Of a stretch of 64,000 nt of DNA, positions 33,967 through 43,507 are shown piece by piece. The translations under genes were made by a program, and so were the position numbers. The notes beneath the pieces are model-generated. The model was given only the letters and a program-made list of their open reading frames with translations. It ran no database searches and was not told the origin of the DNA. How positions within the stretch are numbered: the stretch's first letter is position 1; each line of letters opens with the position of its first letter. The stretch lies in contig NZ_LSRS01000003.1 in assembly GCF_009932395.1 (NCBI RefSeq), positions 260,355 to 324,354 of the forward strand, read 5' to 3'. This stretch comes from Sporotomaculum syntrophicum. GTDB lineage: Bacteria; Bacillota; Desulfotomaculia; Desulfotomaculales; Desulfallaceae.

Positions 33967-34665
33967 ATGCGTAAGGATATATATATTGCAGATGACGAAC
34001 AAAACATACGTGATGTTATAAAATCTTTTCTGGAAAGTGAAGGATACCACGTCACCGCTTTTGAAAACGGTGATAAGCTTCTTGCTGCTTTTAAAGAAGA
34101 TCCATGTGATCTTGTAATCCTTGACGTCATGATGCCGGGATCCAACGGTTTTGCCATATGCTCAGAATTGCGCGAGATTAGCACGGTGCCCATAATCATG
34201 CTTACGGCACGTGATAGCGACATAGATTACGCCACCGGGATAAATCTCGGCAGTGATGATTATTTTACCAAGCCTTTTTCCGCCCTGTCTCTGGTCATGC
34301 GGGTTAAGGCGATATTCCGCAGGATAGAATTTGATAAAGGTCAAGACAATTCTTCTCCGCGCGTTCTTACATATGCCGACATACAAGTCAACTTGAATCA
34401 CAAGACCGCAATGCTTGGAGGCGCTCCTTTAGAGCTTACGCCGAACGAGTACAGTCTCTTATGCTACCTCATCGAAAACAAAGACAGGGCTATATCAAGG
34501 GACGAGCTACTCAGTAAAATATGGGGATACAACAGCGAAGTGGAGACCCGAGCGGCGGACGACACCGTGAGAAGGCTGCGCAAGAAACTATCGGGCAGTA
34601 GGACGGTAATCGACACGGTATGGGGCTTCGGCTTTCGTCTAAAGGAGCGTGAAGCCGGTGAGTAA
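33967..34665 (+). CDS. OmpR/PhoB-family response regulator
   Basis: 232 residues. The receiver domain (1-120) has acidic D9/D10, phospho-acceptor D53 (LVILDVMMPG), the T/S switch in IIMLTARDSD and K102 (FTKPF). The C-terminal winged helix (about 133-230) shows LTPNEYSLLCYLIENKDRAISRDELLSKIWG and DDTVRRLRKKL. It overlaps the kinase gene, so the two form one operon, and a strong terminator at 36100 follows the kinase. The natural targets may be the VTC/DUF4956/CotH genes just downstream, but this is only inferred from position. Confidence 0.92.
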   Translation: MRKDIYIADDEQNIRDVIKSFLESEGYHVTAFENGDKLLAAFKEDPCDLVILDVMMPGSNGFAICSELREISTVPIIMLTARDSDIDYATGINLGSDDYFTKPFSALSLVMRVKAIFRRIEFDKGQDNSSPRVLTYADIQVNLNHKTAMLGGAPLELTPNEYSLLCYLIENKDRAISRDELLSKIWGYNSEVETRAADDTVRRLRKKLSGSRTVIDTVWGFGFRLKEREAGE

Positions 34666-36064
34666 CATCAGCGGACGCAAGATAAGCATCCGCACAAGGA
34701 TACTCGTTATGGTGCTGTCGCTTATCGCATTCATTTTTTTAATGGTCCTGACCGTTTTTAACCTGCTGGTTGGAGAATACATCAAGAGCAGCGTAAACGA
34801 GCAACTTAAAGATGCAAGGAAACTAGTGCATTATGAGGCGATACCACCAAAACTCCCGTCGGACAGGCAACCTCCGCCGAGTCCAGAATCCATCCCCGAC
34901 ATGCGAAGGCTGCCGGTAGGCCCAATGGACAAGGCAGAGGTGATGGTTGTCTCAGATAATTATGAACTCATCTTCCCCAATTCGAGCATGGCATTTATAC
35001 AAAAATTTGATGAAATAACTGCTTTAGCTGCACAGCTGAAGCATGAGCAGGTGGACCTGCAAAGCAGCGAAATCACACGGGTAAAGGCCTCCGACCGGGA
35101 GTACTATTTTGTGTCGGCAAAAATGCAGCCAAACCCGCTCGGCAGCGTATCCTATTTGGTGTACTATATCGACATGACGGCAATCAAATCCTTTGCAAGT
35201 CGCATCAATATTGTACTTTTGGCGGTCATGGGTATAGCCGGGATTCTGGCTGTAACGCTCTCTTTCTTCTTGTCCGGTCTGATTGCAAAACCTGTTAGGG
35301 AGCTTACCCGGTTCGCCATGCGAATCGGCAAAGGAGATTTTTCGAGAAACACCTTTAATTACAGCGATATAGAGTTAGCGGAGCTAGCCGAGAGCATGAA
35401 CAAAGCAGCGGCTCAGCTTGATACCTACGACAAGGAGCAAAAACAATTCTTCCAAAATGTATCCCACGAGCTTAGAACTCCGCTGCAAGTCATTAAGTGC
35501 AATGCTGAAGGCATCGAGCAGAGGATTCTGGACCCCGAAAAATCAAGCCGGGTGATCATAAGCGAGACCGATCGGCTAAGCGAAATGGTTGAAGATTCCC
35601 TTTACCTCTCGCGTATCGACAACATAACAACAGGCAGTAAAATTGAGGAATATGATTTGCGCGAGCTGCTTTCTAACTGTGTGGAGCGTCAAAGAAGCTT
35701 GGCAACGGATCGAAATATCCAGTTCGTTTTTAGATTTGATGATCAGCAGGTAAATATGTGCTGCGACGAAAAGCATATGTCTCGTGCCTTTTCAAATCTC
35801 ATATCGAACGCAATCAGATATGCAAAAACCGGGATCACACTTACATGTCATCAGGTTAGCGGCAGGATAACCATTTCGGTAGCCGATGATGGTAAAGGTA
35901 TATCGAATGAAGACCTGCCGCATATCTTTGACCGTTTTTACAAAGGTAACGGGGGTAATTACGGTATAGGGCTTTCCATTGTAAAGTCAGTTGTTGAGCA
36001 GCACCACGGCAATATTGAAGCTCAGAACACCGGTATGGGAACCCTCTTTACAATCACCTTTTAA
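34658..36064 (+). CDS. sensor histidine kinase, HAMP type
   Basis: The GTG at 34658 is ten bases after AAGGAG and overlaps the regulator stop; a GTG at 34649 is too close to that site. 468 residues. The first membrane helix is at about 15-38, an extracellular sensor part with a Pro-rich loop (PPKLPSDRQPPPSPES) spans about 39-175, and a second helix is at about 182-205. A HAMP linker follows, then the phosphorylated His in FFQNVSHELRTPLQV (about 270), N-box NLISNAIRYAK, G1 box VADDGKGIS, F-box FDRFYKG and G2 box YGIGLSIVKSV. The signal is unknown. Confidence 0.92.
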   Translation: MSNISGRKISIRTRILVMVLSLIAFIFLMVLTVFNLLVGEYIKSSVNEQLKDARKLVHYEAIPPKLPSDRQPPPSPESIPDMRRLPVGPMDKAEVMVVSDNYELIFPNSSMAFIQKFDEITALAAQLKHEQVDLQSSEITRVKASDREYYFVSAKMQPNPLGSVSYLVYYIDMTAIKSFASRINIVLLAVMGIAGILAVTLSFFLSGLIAKPVRELTRFAMRIGKGDFSRNTFNYSDIELAELAESMNKAAAQLDTYDKEQKQFFQNVSHELRTPLQVIKCNAEGIEQRILDPEKSSRVIISETDRLSEMVEDSLYLSRIDNITTGSKIEEYDLRELLSNCVERQRSLATDRNIQFVFRFDDQQVNMCCDEKHMSRAFSNLISNAIRYAKTGITLTCHQVSGRITISVADDGKGISNEDLPHIFDRFYKGNGGNYGIGLSIVKSVVEQHHGNIEAQNTGMGTLFTITF

Positions 36065-36099
36065 AGGCCAAGCAGGAACAAAAAAATCTCTATTAAAAG

Positions 36100-36137
36100 G
36101 AACAGAGCAGTTACCGGGCTGCCTGTTCTCTTTTTTT
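36100..36137 (+). terminator. intrinsic terminator after the two-component operon
   Basis: GAACAGAGCAG and CTGCCTGTTC pair around TTACCGGG and are followed by TCTTTTTTT. It separates the regulator/kinase operon from the VTC-DUF4956-CotH genes. Confidence 0.85.
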
Positions 36138-36288
36138 GCGGCATTTTTGCGTCATTTTTACCACCTGTTTTCGGTGATTTGCAGCTTTCCCCCGGACTAA
36201 AATAAAAATGGTAAGAAAGGGTTGCCATTGGCTATCGTCAATCCTTTCGGGTATGGATTGTTTTGCAAAAAAAGTGGGGTGATTATTG

Positions 36289-36996
36289 ATGACCGGCTTA
36301 AAATATCGTAATGAATTAAAACACATCGTTTCTATGGCGGATGCACTGGTGATCAGAAGCAGGCTGTCTTGCATGCTACGCAACGATAAAAACGCCGGGC
36401 TCGATGGCAGATACCATATCCGCAGTTTGTATTTCGATACTCCGGAGGACAAGGCTCTCTTTGAAAAGATGGAAGGGCTGCCGATAAAGGAAAAATTCCG
36501 CATTCGCTTCTACAATCATAATCACGGCTTCATTCGGTTAGAAAAAAAAGTCAAACACTACAGCAAAACCGCCAAACTTGGCGCAAGTTTAACCAAAAGT
36601 GAGGTACAGGATATCCTTGACGGCAGTATCACTTTCCTGAAAAAGTCGGATCAGCCATTACTGCGAGAGTTTTACCTTAAGCTGAGGACGGAAAGGCTGG
36701 AACCCAAAACAATAGTCGACTATATGCGGGAAGCCTACCATTACACGGCCGGCAATGTACGAATAACTATGGACAGTGATATCAGAACGTCCATAAGTTC
36801 CACCGACCTCTTTGATGCCGTCCTGCCAAACGCAACAGCACTGGATTCCGGCTTATGCATACTTGAGGTCAAGTATGACGGTTTTTTGCCCGAGTTTATC
36901 CAGGACATTGTGCAGCTGAACAAGTGTACCTCAACTGCGTTTTCCAAATACGCGGCCTGCCGTCTGTATAATACGTCCATCCGAGGCATTATGTAA
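36289..36996 (+). CDS. VTC-domain (polyphosphate polymerase-like) protein
   Basis: The ATG at 36289 is chosen, with GTGGGGTG upstream; 235 residues. The tunnel-fold VTC/CYTH features are visible: KYRNELKHIVS at the start, YHIRSLYFDTPED, KFRIRFYNH, FIRLEKKVKHYSKTA (basic strand), TIVDYMREAYHY, VRITMDSDIRTS and CILEVKYDGFLPEFI with the metal-binding Glu. In yeast Vtc4 this fold makes polyphosphate from ATP. In bacteria the domain often occurs with DUF4956 and CotH genes, as here, and its reaction is not established. The next gene starts 35 bases later. Confidence 0.85.
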   Translation: MTGLKYRNELKHIVSMADALVIRSRLSCMLRNDKNAGLDGRYHIRSLYFDTPEDKALFEKMEGLPIKEKFRIRFYNHNHGFIRLEKKVKHYSKTAKLGASLTKSEVQDILDGSITFLKKSDQPLLREFYLKLRTERLEPKTIVDYMREAYHYTAGNVRITMDSDIRTSISSTDLFDAVLPNATALDSGLCILEVKYDGFLPEFIQDIVQLNKCTSTAFSKYAACRLYNTSIRGIM

Positions 36997-37031
36997 ACAC
37001 CGAAGCTAGGCATTAAAAGGAGTGGGTTAAT

Positions 37032-37712
37032 ATGGAATTCAACTTTAACGACATTTTTAACACTAACTTTCTGAAAAAGGTATCCGGTTTTTCCTTCACC
37101 GACGCGGCTCTGGCCATAACAGCCGCTTTCCTGGTGGGCATGTTCATATACCTCATCTACAAGAAGACTTTTGGCGGTGTAATGTATTCACGGGCATTCA
37201 ATATCTCGCTTGTGCTGCTGACCATGCTGACTACTTTAGTTATTCTGGCCATTACCTCAAATGTAATCATCGCCCTGGGCATGGTAGGCGCACTATCCAT
37301 CGTTCGCTTCCGCACCCCTATTAAGGATCCGATGGATTTAGTCTTTCTGTTTTGGTCCATAGTCGCAGGTATAGTGATTGGCGCCGGCCTAATACCCCTG
37401 GCCGCACTGGGCTCGGTAATTATCGGCATCATACTTATCGCCTTTGTCAGCCGGAATGTTATTGAAACACCCTACATCGTGATCATTAACTGCGCGGACG
37501 AGAACGCTGAAGGCAGTGCCGTGAACCTCATGAAAAAGGTCTTCTCCAAATACCGCGTAAAGTCTAAAACCGTTACCGCGGGAAAAGGTATTGAGCTGGT
37601 ATATGAGATACGATTGAAAAACGGGGAGACAAAGTTTATTAATGAGCTGTCAGCCATACCGGGTATTACAAACTCCGCTCTGGTAAGCTTTAACGGAGAA
37701 TACGCATCCTAA
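37032..37712 (+). CDS. DUF4956 membrane protein
   Basis: 226 residues. Membrane helices lie at about 23-43, 54-75 and 80-100, with a pair at 112-145. The conserved block is IALGMVGALSIVRFRTPIKDPMDLVFLFWSI, the family signature, followed by a soluble C-terminal ferredoxin-like domain of about 75 residues (IVIINCADENAEGSAVNLMKK split by short loops). No reaction is known. It is placed between a VTC-domain gene and a CotH gene, an arrangement seen in many bacteria, which suggests a membrane complex. Confidence 0.88.
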   Translation: MEFNFNDIFNTNFLKKVSGFSFTDAALAITAAFLVGMFIYLIYKKTFGGVMYSRAFNISLVLLTMLTTLVILAITSNVIIALGMVGALSIVRFRTPIKDPMDLVFLFWSIVAGIVIGAGLIPLAALGSVIIGIILIAFVSRNVIETPYIVIINCADENAEGSAVNLMKKVFSKYRVKSKTVTAGKGIELVYEIRLKNGETKFINELSAIPGITNSALVSFNGEYAS

Positions 37713-37726
37713 AGGAGCGGATGGTT

Positions 37727-39601
37727 ATGACAAACACCAAGCTGATATTACTATCCCTGGTGCTGGTAGTTTTTGCAGCCCTGTTTATTGGGGCCTTTAC
37801 AGTGTTTGGCACCGGTACCGTTAAGGTCTACGGAGATGAATATGTAACCAAGTATTTTCAAAGAGACAAAGTCATGCAAGTAAACATTCAAATCGATGAA
37901 GCTGATTGGAATCATATGATGGCCAACTCCACTGCAGAGGAATTTGTCACGGCTACAGTTGTTATAAACGGCGATGTCTACTCGTCGGTGCAAATAAGAC
38001 CCAAGGGCAATTCCAGCCTCATGTCGGTTGCCGGCAGCGACAGCAACCGTTACAGCTTTAAGATAAATTTCAATGACATAGTCGAAAACCAGACTATGGC
38101 AGGGCTGACCCAGCTAAACCTAAACAACTGCTTTTCTGATCCCTCTTATATGCGGGAATATCTCTCCTACCAGATTTTTGAGGAAATGGGGGTAGCCGTT
38201 CCGGCTTTCTCCTATGCTGCTGTATCTGTAAACGGTGATTATTTTGGGCTTTATCTTGCGGTGGAGAGCATATTGGAGCCATTTCTGGAAAGGAATTTCG
38301 GGGACATTTCCGGGGACCTGTATAAATCCATGGGTAATACCCTTAAATATAACGGCGACAACCCCTCAGACTATTCAGGCCTGGAAGTGAAGAGTACACT
38401 AAAGAATGCCGATTGGTCTAAACTGATCAAAATGCTTGAGGTGTTGAATAACGGCGGTGACATTGAAAAATACCTCGACGTTGAAGCGGCACTAAAATAT
38501 ATTGCCGTCAACACGGCCCTGGTTAACTTCGACAGTTATCTGGGCAATTTCGGCCACAATTACTACCTTTATGAGCAAAACGGCGTATTTACAATAATCC
38601 CGTGGGACTTAAACATGTCCTTTGGTGGGTTCGGCTTCGGTAGTGATACTTCCAGGCTATATATCGACGAACCGACCCAGGGGGCGCTTGCCGACAGGCC
38701 TCTAGTAGCCAAACTATTAGCAAACGAAAAGTATCTACAAGCCTATCATGGTTATCTGGAACAAATCACCACCAAGTATTTAAGCGGCGGCTACTTGGAG
38801 GCGGAAACCGACCGGCTGTACATACTGATTTCCAAATATGTCAGGACTGATCCCACAGCCTTTTTCAGCTACGAACAGTTTGAGCAAAGCATTTCCGGCA
38901 CTGACACCGGCAGTCCTGTGGAAGATAAAGAAACGGTAAGAGTAATAGAGGGCCGGCAGGAGAAAGAAAATGAAGATCCCGCCCGTAATGGCTTCCCGGT
39001 GAACAGGAAATGGGGTTTCGGCAACAATGCCCCCGGCATCCTAAAGCTTGCTGCCGACGTATCCGATGCAATACAAAAGCAGCTCGCCGGGGAATTACAC
39101 TCCACCAATAACGGCAACGGAATGGGCATGGGCAGAGGCATGCCTATGGGCGATATGCCCGGTAATAATGCCACAGGGCCACCTGGTCAACAGCGTCCCG
39201 GTGGGAATGTTGATATGAGGGAGCGGGAAGGCGGAGAGCGGCCGCCCGGAGGGATGGCGCTACCGCCGCGAGGTGTGGGCAGGGAGGCCATTGAGGCGCT
39301 TGGGCAGGAAATCAGGCAGGCAGGTGAGCTCACCGGTGAGCTGCGTAATAAAGCCGAAAAACTGGGCATTCCTAATGATATGCTCGAAATGATGGCTCGC
39401 AGCCGGGAGCAAATAATGTTTGGCGGGATGGGCCCGCCTGAAGGTGATGATGGTAATCGCCCAATGGGTATGGGCAGGCAACAACAATCACCCGTTGACA
39501 AAAATGCGTTAACCAGGCTACTGGCAGTATCAGGGGTACTTATTACAGTAGGGATAACCATTGCCCTGTTGTTCAAGCGCAGAAGATATTATAAAGCTTG
39601 A
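37727..39601 (+). CDS. CotH-like secreted/membrane-anchored protein kinase
   Basis: The ATG at 37727 is nine bases after AAAGGAG; 624 residues. A signal-anchor helix is at about 6-28. The CotH domain (about 45-370) has VQIRPKGNSS, SYMREYLSYQIFEEMGV, YFGLYLAVESI (kinase-like Glu), the catalytic-type NFDSYLGNFGHNYYLYEQ and IIPWDLNMSFGG with the metal-binding Asp. B. subtilis CotH phosphorylates spore-coat proteins. The tail is unusual: a Met/Gly/Pro-rich, low-complexity region (about 455-505, GMGMGRGMPMGDMPG) and a last membrane helix (about 596-616) followed by KRRRYYKA. So it is anchored at both ends, unlike the short coat protein. Confidence 0.87.
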   Translation: MTNTKLILLSLVLVVFAALFIGAFTVFGTGTVKVYGDEYVTKYFQRDKVMQVNIQIDEADWNHMMANSTAEEFVTATVVINGDVYSSVQIRPKGNSSLMSVAGSDSNRYSFKINFNDIVENQTMAGLTQLNLNNCFSDPSYMREYLSYQIFEEMGVAVPAFSYAAVSVNGDYFGLYLAVESILEPFLERNFGDISGDLYKSMGNTLKYNGDNPSDYSGLEVKSTLKNADWSKLIKMLEVLNNGGDIEKYLDVEAALKYIAVNTALVNFDSYLGNFGHNYYLYEQNGVFTIIPWDLNMSFGGFGFGSDTSRLYIDEPTQGALADRPLVAKLLANEKYLQAYHGYLEQITTKYLSGGYLEAETDRLYILISKYVRTDPTAFFSYEQFEQSISGTDTGSPVEDKETVRVIEGRQEKENEDPARNGFPVNRKWGFGNNAPGILKLAADVSDAIQKQLAGELHSTNNGNGMGMGRGMPMGDMPGNNATGPPGQQRPGGNVDMREREGGERPPGGMALPPRGVGREAIEALGQEIRQAGELTGELRNKAEKLGIPNDMLEMMARSREQIMFGGMGPPEGDDGNRPMGMGRQQQSPVDKNALTRLLAVSGVLITVGITIALLFKRRRYYKA

Positions 39602-39614
39602 TAGTAAACGTAGA

Positions 39615-39677
39615 GCCTCCCGGCCTGTATTACCAGGAAGCCAATGGGGAGGCCACGCTATACCTTCCGGTAGGTAT
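39615..39677. terminator. hairpins between convergent CotH and ABC-permease genes
   Basis: GCCTCCC pairs with GGGAGGC across a 26-base loop (about 39617-39654), and ATACCT TCCGGT AGGTAT (39660-39677) follows. No long T-run is present, but the position between converging genes fits transcript ends. Confidence 0.45.
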
Positions 39678-39713
39678 GACTTATTACAAATCTTAACCAT
39701 TATATGTCCCGCT

Positions 39714-40793
39714 TTATATACTATTACTTGGAACTTGCTGCTTGTGTTCATTCTTAATATTGATAATTAAAGCAAAAGCAATAGTGCCATAAGCCACAAA
39801 GCTTCGGAAGTATTCTCCCAGGGCAGCGTTGTGGAATAAATTCTGTCCAGCCTGAGGAGAAACAATAAACAGAGTATGGAATAGAAAAATACCTATAATC
39901 GCATGCCTTATTTTGGCATCTTTAATACTTGCTCCGCCTGCCAAAAGAGCAGCGCAGGATATCAGGTCGGCATTCATGTGGGCAGTATAGACATCAAACA
40001 TACCAATATTTTGCAAGAAAAACAATTGGCCAAGAGCTGCCAGTACAGTGGATAAAACCATCGCCATAATCCTGACCATATTTACATTGATGCCGGAAAC
40101 CTCTGCTTTTTCATTGGAGTTACCCACCGCTTTGACTTTCTGGCCAAATCTTGTATTTAACAGATAGTAAATTAAGCATGCAAACAACAGCACCACCAGA
40201 ATCATAAATAATGGAATTTCAATGTTCCCAAGTTTGCACAGCCAGAGTTTATCAATAGTATTGCGATACATATCTAAATCAACGGCATTTCTTACCCCGA
40301 TACCCCGTGAGAGAATAATTTCTTCATTGCCAATGGGGATAATAGTTCCGAAGCCTACTAAGAAAACCAGTTGATACAAGCTATTGGCCAACGTTCCAAT
40401 GATAATCGTGACTATCATTTCTTTCCCTTTGACCATATTCAAAATATGTCCAATAACCAGGCCTGCCAACGTGGAAAAAGTTATACAAAGGAGAGCTACC
40501 AGCAATATGCCAGCGATTCCATTTACCTGATAATTGATGACAAATAATAGTGCTGCTTGTGCACACATAGCCCCTACGGTAACGGCAAAATTAAGCCCCA
40601 TACCCGCCGCTATCGGAATAATTAACGACAGGACTAAGATGCCGTCCCTGATAAATCGGGTGATAACCTGGTTGAGTACGAACGCGCCGGATAGTCCGGA
40701 AAATTGCCAGGCCAGGTACGAAAGCAGCAAGAATATAATGGGTACCAAGCGCTCGCTATGAAAAAGCTTGTCTGCCTGCTCTCTTTTGTTCAA
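39714..40793 (-). CDS. ABC transporter permease, RbsC/BMP type
   Basis: 359 residues with about nine to ten hydrophobic helices, beginning at about residue 15. The typical block GGASIKDAKIRHAIIGIFLFHTLF near the C-terminus corresponds to the conserved cytoplasmic loop and helix of BPD_transp_2 permeases. AGMGLNFAVTVGAMCAQ is the equivalent of the conserved G-x-x-D-L-S-V-G region, in a divergent form. It overlaps the next permease gene by 4 bp, so the two form a heterodimer. The substrate is not known. It is the last gene of the DUF3798 transporter operon. Confidence 0.85.
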   Translation of the reverse strand: MNKREQADKLFHSERLVPIIFLLLSYLAWQFSGLSGAFVLNQVITRFIRDGILVLSLIIPIAAGMGLNFAVTVGAMCAQAALLFVINYQVNGIAGILLVALLCITFSTLAGLVIGHILNMVKGKEMIVTIIIGTLANSLYQLVFLVGFGTIIPIGNEEIILSRGIGVRNAVDLDMYRNTIDKLWLCKLGNIEIPLFMILVVLLFACLIYYLLNTRFGQKVKAVGNSNEKAEVSGINVNMVRIMAMVLSTVLAALGQLFFLQNIGMFDVYTAHMNADLISCAALLAGGASIKDAKIRHAIIGIFLFHTLFIVSPQAGQNLFHNAALGEYFRSFVAYGTIAFALIINIKNEHKQQVPSNSI

Positions 40794-41821
40794 TGGCTGA
40801 GCCTCCGTCCAGATCTATGCAACAAGGCGTATAAAATAATGCTGTAGGTGATCAGGGACCTTAAGATTTCAGTTATCTCAGGGACCAATATTTCATTAGC
40901 GATAGGAACACTAAGCAAGTAAATGGTTTGCAATAGATAGGTTCCCAGCACCGCCTCAAAGATGAAGGCTCTCCGGCCGGTACTGCCTCCTATTAATATC
41001 GCTGAGATAGCCGGAAAATACATCGCTAACGGTTCATCATAAAGCTGAATGAAACCATAACTTTGCGAATATACACAAATGCCGATTCCGGCCAGAACTG
41101 TAGAGAGGATTATGGCAATAAGTCTAATTTTAGCTATATCAATTCCTGACAGCCTGGAAAATTCTTCGTTTTCCCCAGTGGCAATGGTTGCCCGGCCTAC
41201 CTTAGTTCGGTGAAAAAGGGCTAATAATAAACATATCAGGCTGAAAAAAGCTATAAATCCCAGGGGTATTTCTACAGCGCCTATTTTCGCCAGAGCCATA
41301 TTGTCCAAAATATTATTAAAGTAGGGCTCCAAAGATATTTTAGGCCGCAAGCCCTGACCACCAATGGGATAGAGCATCTGCCTGTTTTGAAATGGCACCA
41401 GAGTCCAAAAACAGTTCATCAGGGGGATCATTGACAAACCGATGAAAGTACCGGCAATTTCCTCTCTGCCCTTAACCTTGTTTAAGAGCATCCCGTAAAG
41501 CCAACCGAGCATACAGCAAAAAACCACACTCAACAATAACGAAGTGAAAAAGCCCGCAAAACCGGTAAGCCTGAAGTTCACGGTGATACATAAACCGAGT
41601 AAACCTCCGATAATACCCACGGGCAGACCAAAATTAATACCTGCACCTGCATTAATCATGGGTATTAAGGCAAGCACGAGTACCCCGTTCATCATCAGCT
41701 TAATCAAGGATTCGTTAAATAAATCAACTAAATCCAAATGTAACATATAGGCTAGTCCCACTAAAACACATAGAAAGATTAAAATAATTACCTGGGGCGG
41801 CTTGATTCTGTAAACTTCCAT
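40790..41821 (-). CDS. ABC transporter permease, RbsC/BMP type
   Basis: The ATG at 41821 directly follows the ATPase stop; a GTG at 41839 inside the ATPase gene is an alternative. 343 residues with about nine helices. GAGINFGLPVGIIGGLLG is the counterpart of the conserved permease loop and IGGSTGRRAFIFEAVLGTYLLQTI the C-terminal signature. It is a paralogue of the next gene. Together with the ATPase and lipoprotein it makes an importer. Confidence 0.85.
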   Translation of the reverse strand: MEVYRIKPPQVIILIFLCVLVGLAYMLHLDLVDLFNESLIKLMMNGVLVLALIPMINAGAGINFGLPVGIIGGLLGLCITVNFRLTGFAGFFTSLLLSVVFCCMLGWLYGMLLNKVKGREEIAGTFIGLSMIPLMNCFWTLVPFQNRQMLYPIGGQGLRPKISLEPYFNNILDNMALAKIGAVEIPLGFIAFFSLICLLLALFHRTKVGRATIATGENEEFSRLSGIDIAKIRLIAIILSTVLAGIGICVYSQSYGFIQLYDEPLAMYFPAISAILIGGSTGRRAFIFEAVLGTYLLQTIYLLSVPIANEILVPEITEILRSLITYSIILYALLHRSGRRLSH

Positions 41822-41822
41822 T

Positions 41823-43394
41823 TTATATGTTCTCTTCACCTGCCAGTGCTAAGCCAAACTCGACGTCTGAGGCATCGGGAGATAATATTTTAAAAAGCCT
41901 TCCCTCGACCAAAACGGCTATCCGATCACAAATACGTTTTAATTCATCCAGTTCACTTGAAGCCATCACAATGGTAGTTTGTTGGCTGCGGTTTGTTTCA
42001 ATCAGCATCTGGAGGATTTTTTCTTTGGCTGAGATATCAATCCCCCTGGTTGGTTCTGCCACAAACAACAATTTGGGATTGACGGTCAGAGCCCTGGCAA
42101 TGCAAACTTTTTGCTGGTTTCCGCCGCTTAATTCCTTGATTTTTTGCGTTATTGCCGTACATTTTATTTCGAAATCATGTACCAACTGCGTTACATACCT
42201 ATGAGCCTTTTGCTGATCAAGGAAACCGGTAAAAGGCCGGGGCAGGCGCAAAGAAAAGAGATTTTTTACCTGGTTGCCCGTAAAAATAATATTATCTGCT
42301 ACGGAATGCTCAGGGAGTATGCCCAGTCCTTGCCGGTCATCCGGCAGTACATAGATACCTTTAAGAATGTTGGTTCTAGAGTCCATCCGGTGGAGCTTTT
42401 GCTTGCCATATATAACCTCTCCGGCCGCAGGATACAAGCCCATCACACCATAACCCAAAGCCAGTTTGCCATGCCCGGAAAGACTGGTAATGCCTAATAT
42501 TTCACCTTCATATACCGTCAAATCCAACTCTCTTATTTCCTCACCCGGCATTGCCACCGAGAACTTTTTAAAGATCATGGCCGGGTTGTTGCTGACTGTC
42601 CTGGTGGGGGCAACCGCTTTTGTGACCGTATGGCCAATCATATCTCTGGCCAGGTTGGTGGTGGATATCTCCCCCTGGTTATACCGGGACACCACTTCTC
42701 CATCTCTGAAAACGGTTACCCGGTCACAGATCTGCTTGATTTCTTCCAGTCGGTGGGAAACGAATAAAATCGCTACTCCGGCACGCGACATAGCCAGTAA
42801 GACGTTAAGCAATAGCTGGGCGTCATCTTTATTTAGGGTCGCCGTAGGTTCGTCTAATAATAAAAAATTCAAATCCTGGCGGCCTATTTCCCTGGCCATC
42901 TCAACAAATTGCTTGATATTGGTGGAGAGATTGCGCACTTTTAGGCCGACATCAATATCCAGACCTAACTTATTTAGTATTAACGCCGCACTTTGAGCAT
43001 TTAGTTTTTTATCTACAAAGGAATATTTATGGCCAAACAACCGATTGGTAAGTTTATTGGTTATTTCACGGCCCAGCTTAATATTTTCAGTTATAGTAAG
43101 CTCAGGAATTAAGGCAAATTCCTGGTGTACCATGCCTATACCCAGAGATATCGCCTCAGCACAGTTATTTAACCGGAGCAGGTGGCCCCGGTGATATATT
43201 TGCCCCTGGTAGCCTCCAGTCTCACGGATGATCCGGTTGCCAAACAAAATATTCATCAAAGTACTTTTACCTGAGCCATTAGCGCCAACAAGGCCATGTA
43301 TCTCACCGGCTTTTACCGTTAAGTTAACATTTTTTAAAGCAGGGATCCCGTAATAGTTTTTGCTCAGGTTAATAATTTCTAAGATATTACCCAT
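41823..43394 (-). CDS. ABC transporter ATPase with two nucleotide-binding domains (RbsA-like)
   Basis: 523 residues. The first domain has GLVGANGSGKSTLMNI (Walker A, about 33-48), MVHQEFALIPELT (Q-loop), a degenerate signature (NLSTNIKQFVEMARE) and LLLDEPTATLN (Walker B). The second has a weakened Walker A (LSGHGKLALGYG) but a strong signature LSGGNQQKVCIARAL and LFVAEPTRGIDI. This asymmetric twin arrangement is the sugar/nucleoside importer type. It overlaps or abuts the permease genes. It powers uptake of the ligand bound by the DUF3798 lipoprotein. Confidence 0.9.
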   Translation of the reverse strand: MGNILEIINLSKNYYGIPALKNVNLTVKAGEIHGLVGANGSGKSTLMNILFGNRIIRETGGYQGQIYHRGHLLRLNNCAEAISLGIGMVHQEFALIPELTITENIKLGREITNKLTNRLFGHKYSFVDKKLNAQSAALILNKLGLDIDVGLKVRNLSTNIKQFVEMAREIGRQDLNFLLLDEPTATLNKDDAQLLLNVLLAMSRAGVAILFVSHRLEEIKQICDRVTVFRDGEVVSRYNQGEISTTNLARDMIGHTVTKAVAPTRTVSNNPAMIFKKFSVAMPGEEIRELDLTVYEGEILGITSLSGHGKLALGYGVMGLYPAAGEVIYGKQKLHRMDSRTNILKGIYVLPDDRQGLGILPEHSVADNIIFTGNQVKNLFSLRLPRPFTGFLDQQKAHRYVTQLVHDFEIKCTAITQKIKELSGGNQQKVCIARALTVNPKLLFVAEPTRGIDISAKEKILQMLIETNRSQQTTIVMASSELDELKRICDRIAVLVEGRLFKILSPDASDVEFGLALAGEENI

Positions 43395-43447
43395 GACATT
43401 AATTATACTCCGAATGGTGTCTTGCTCTAAACAGTGCCGGTAATAAA

Positions 43448-43480
43448 AGATAGGCTGTCCTATACCAAGACAGCCTTTTG
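43448..43480. terminator. hairpin between lipoprotein and ATPase genes
   Basis: AGGCTGTC CTATACCAA GACAGCCT is a perfect 8-bp stem, with TTTTG on the plus strand and ATCTTTTATT on the minus strand. On the minus strand it would reduce read-through so that more lipoprotein than ATPase is made. Confidence 0.75.
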
Positions 43481-43507
43481 TTCTGAAGATTGGTTATAAA
43501 TGATAAA

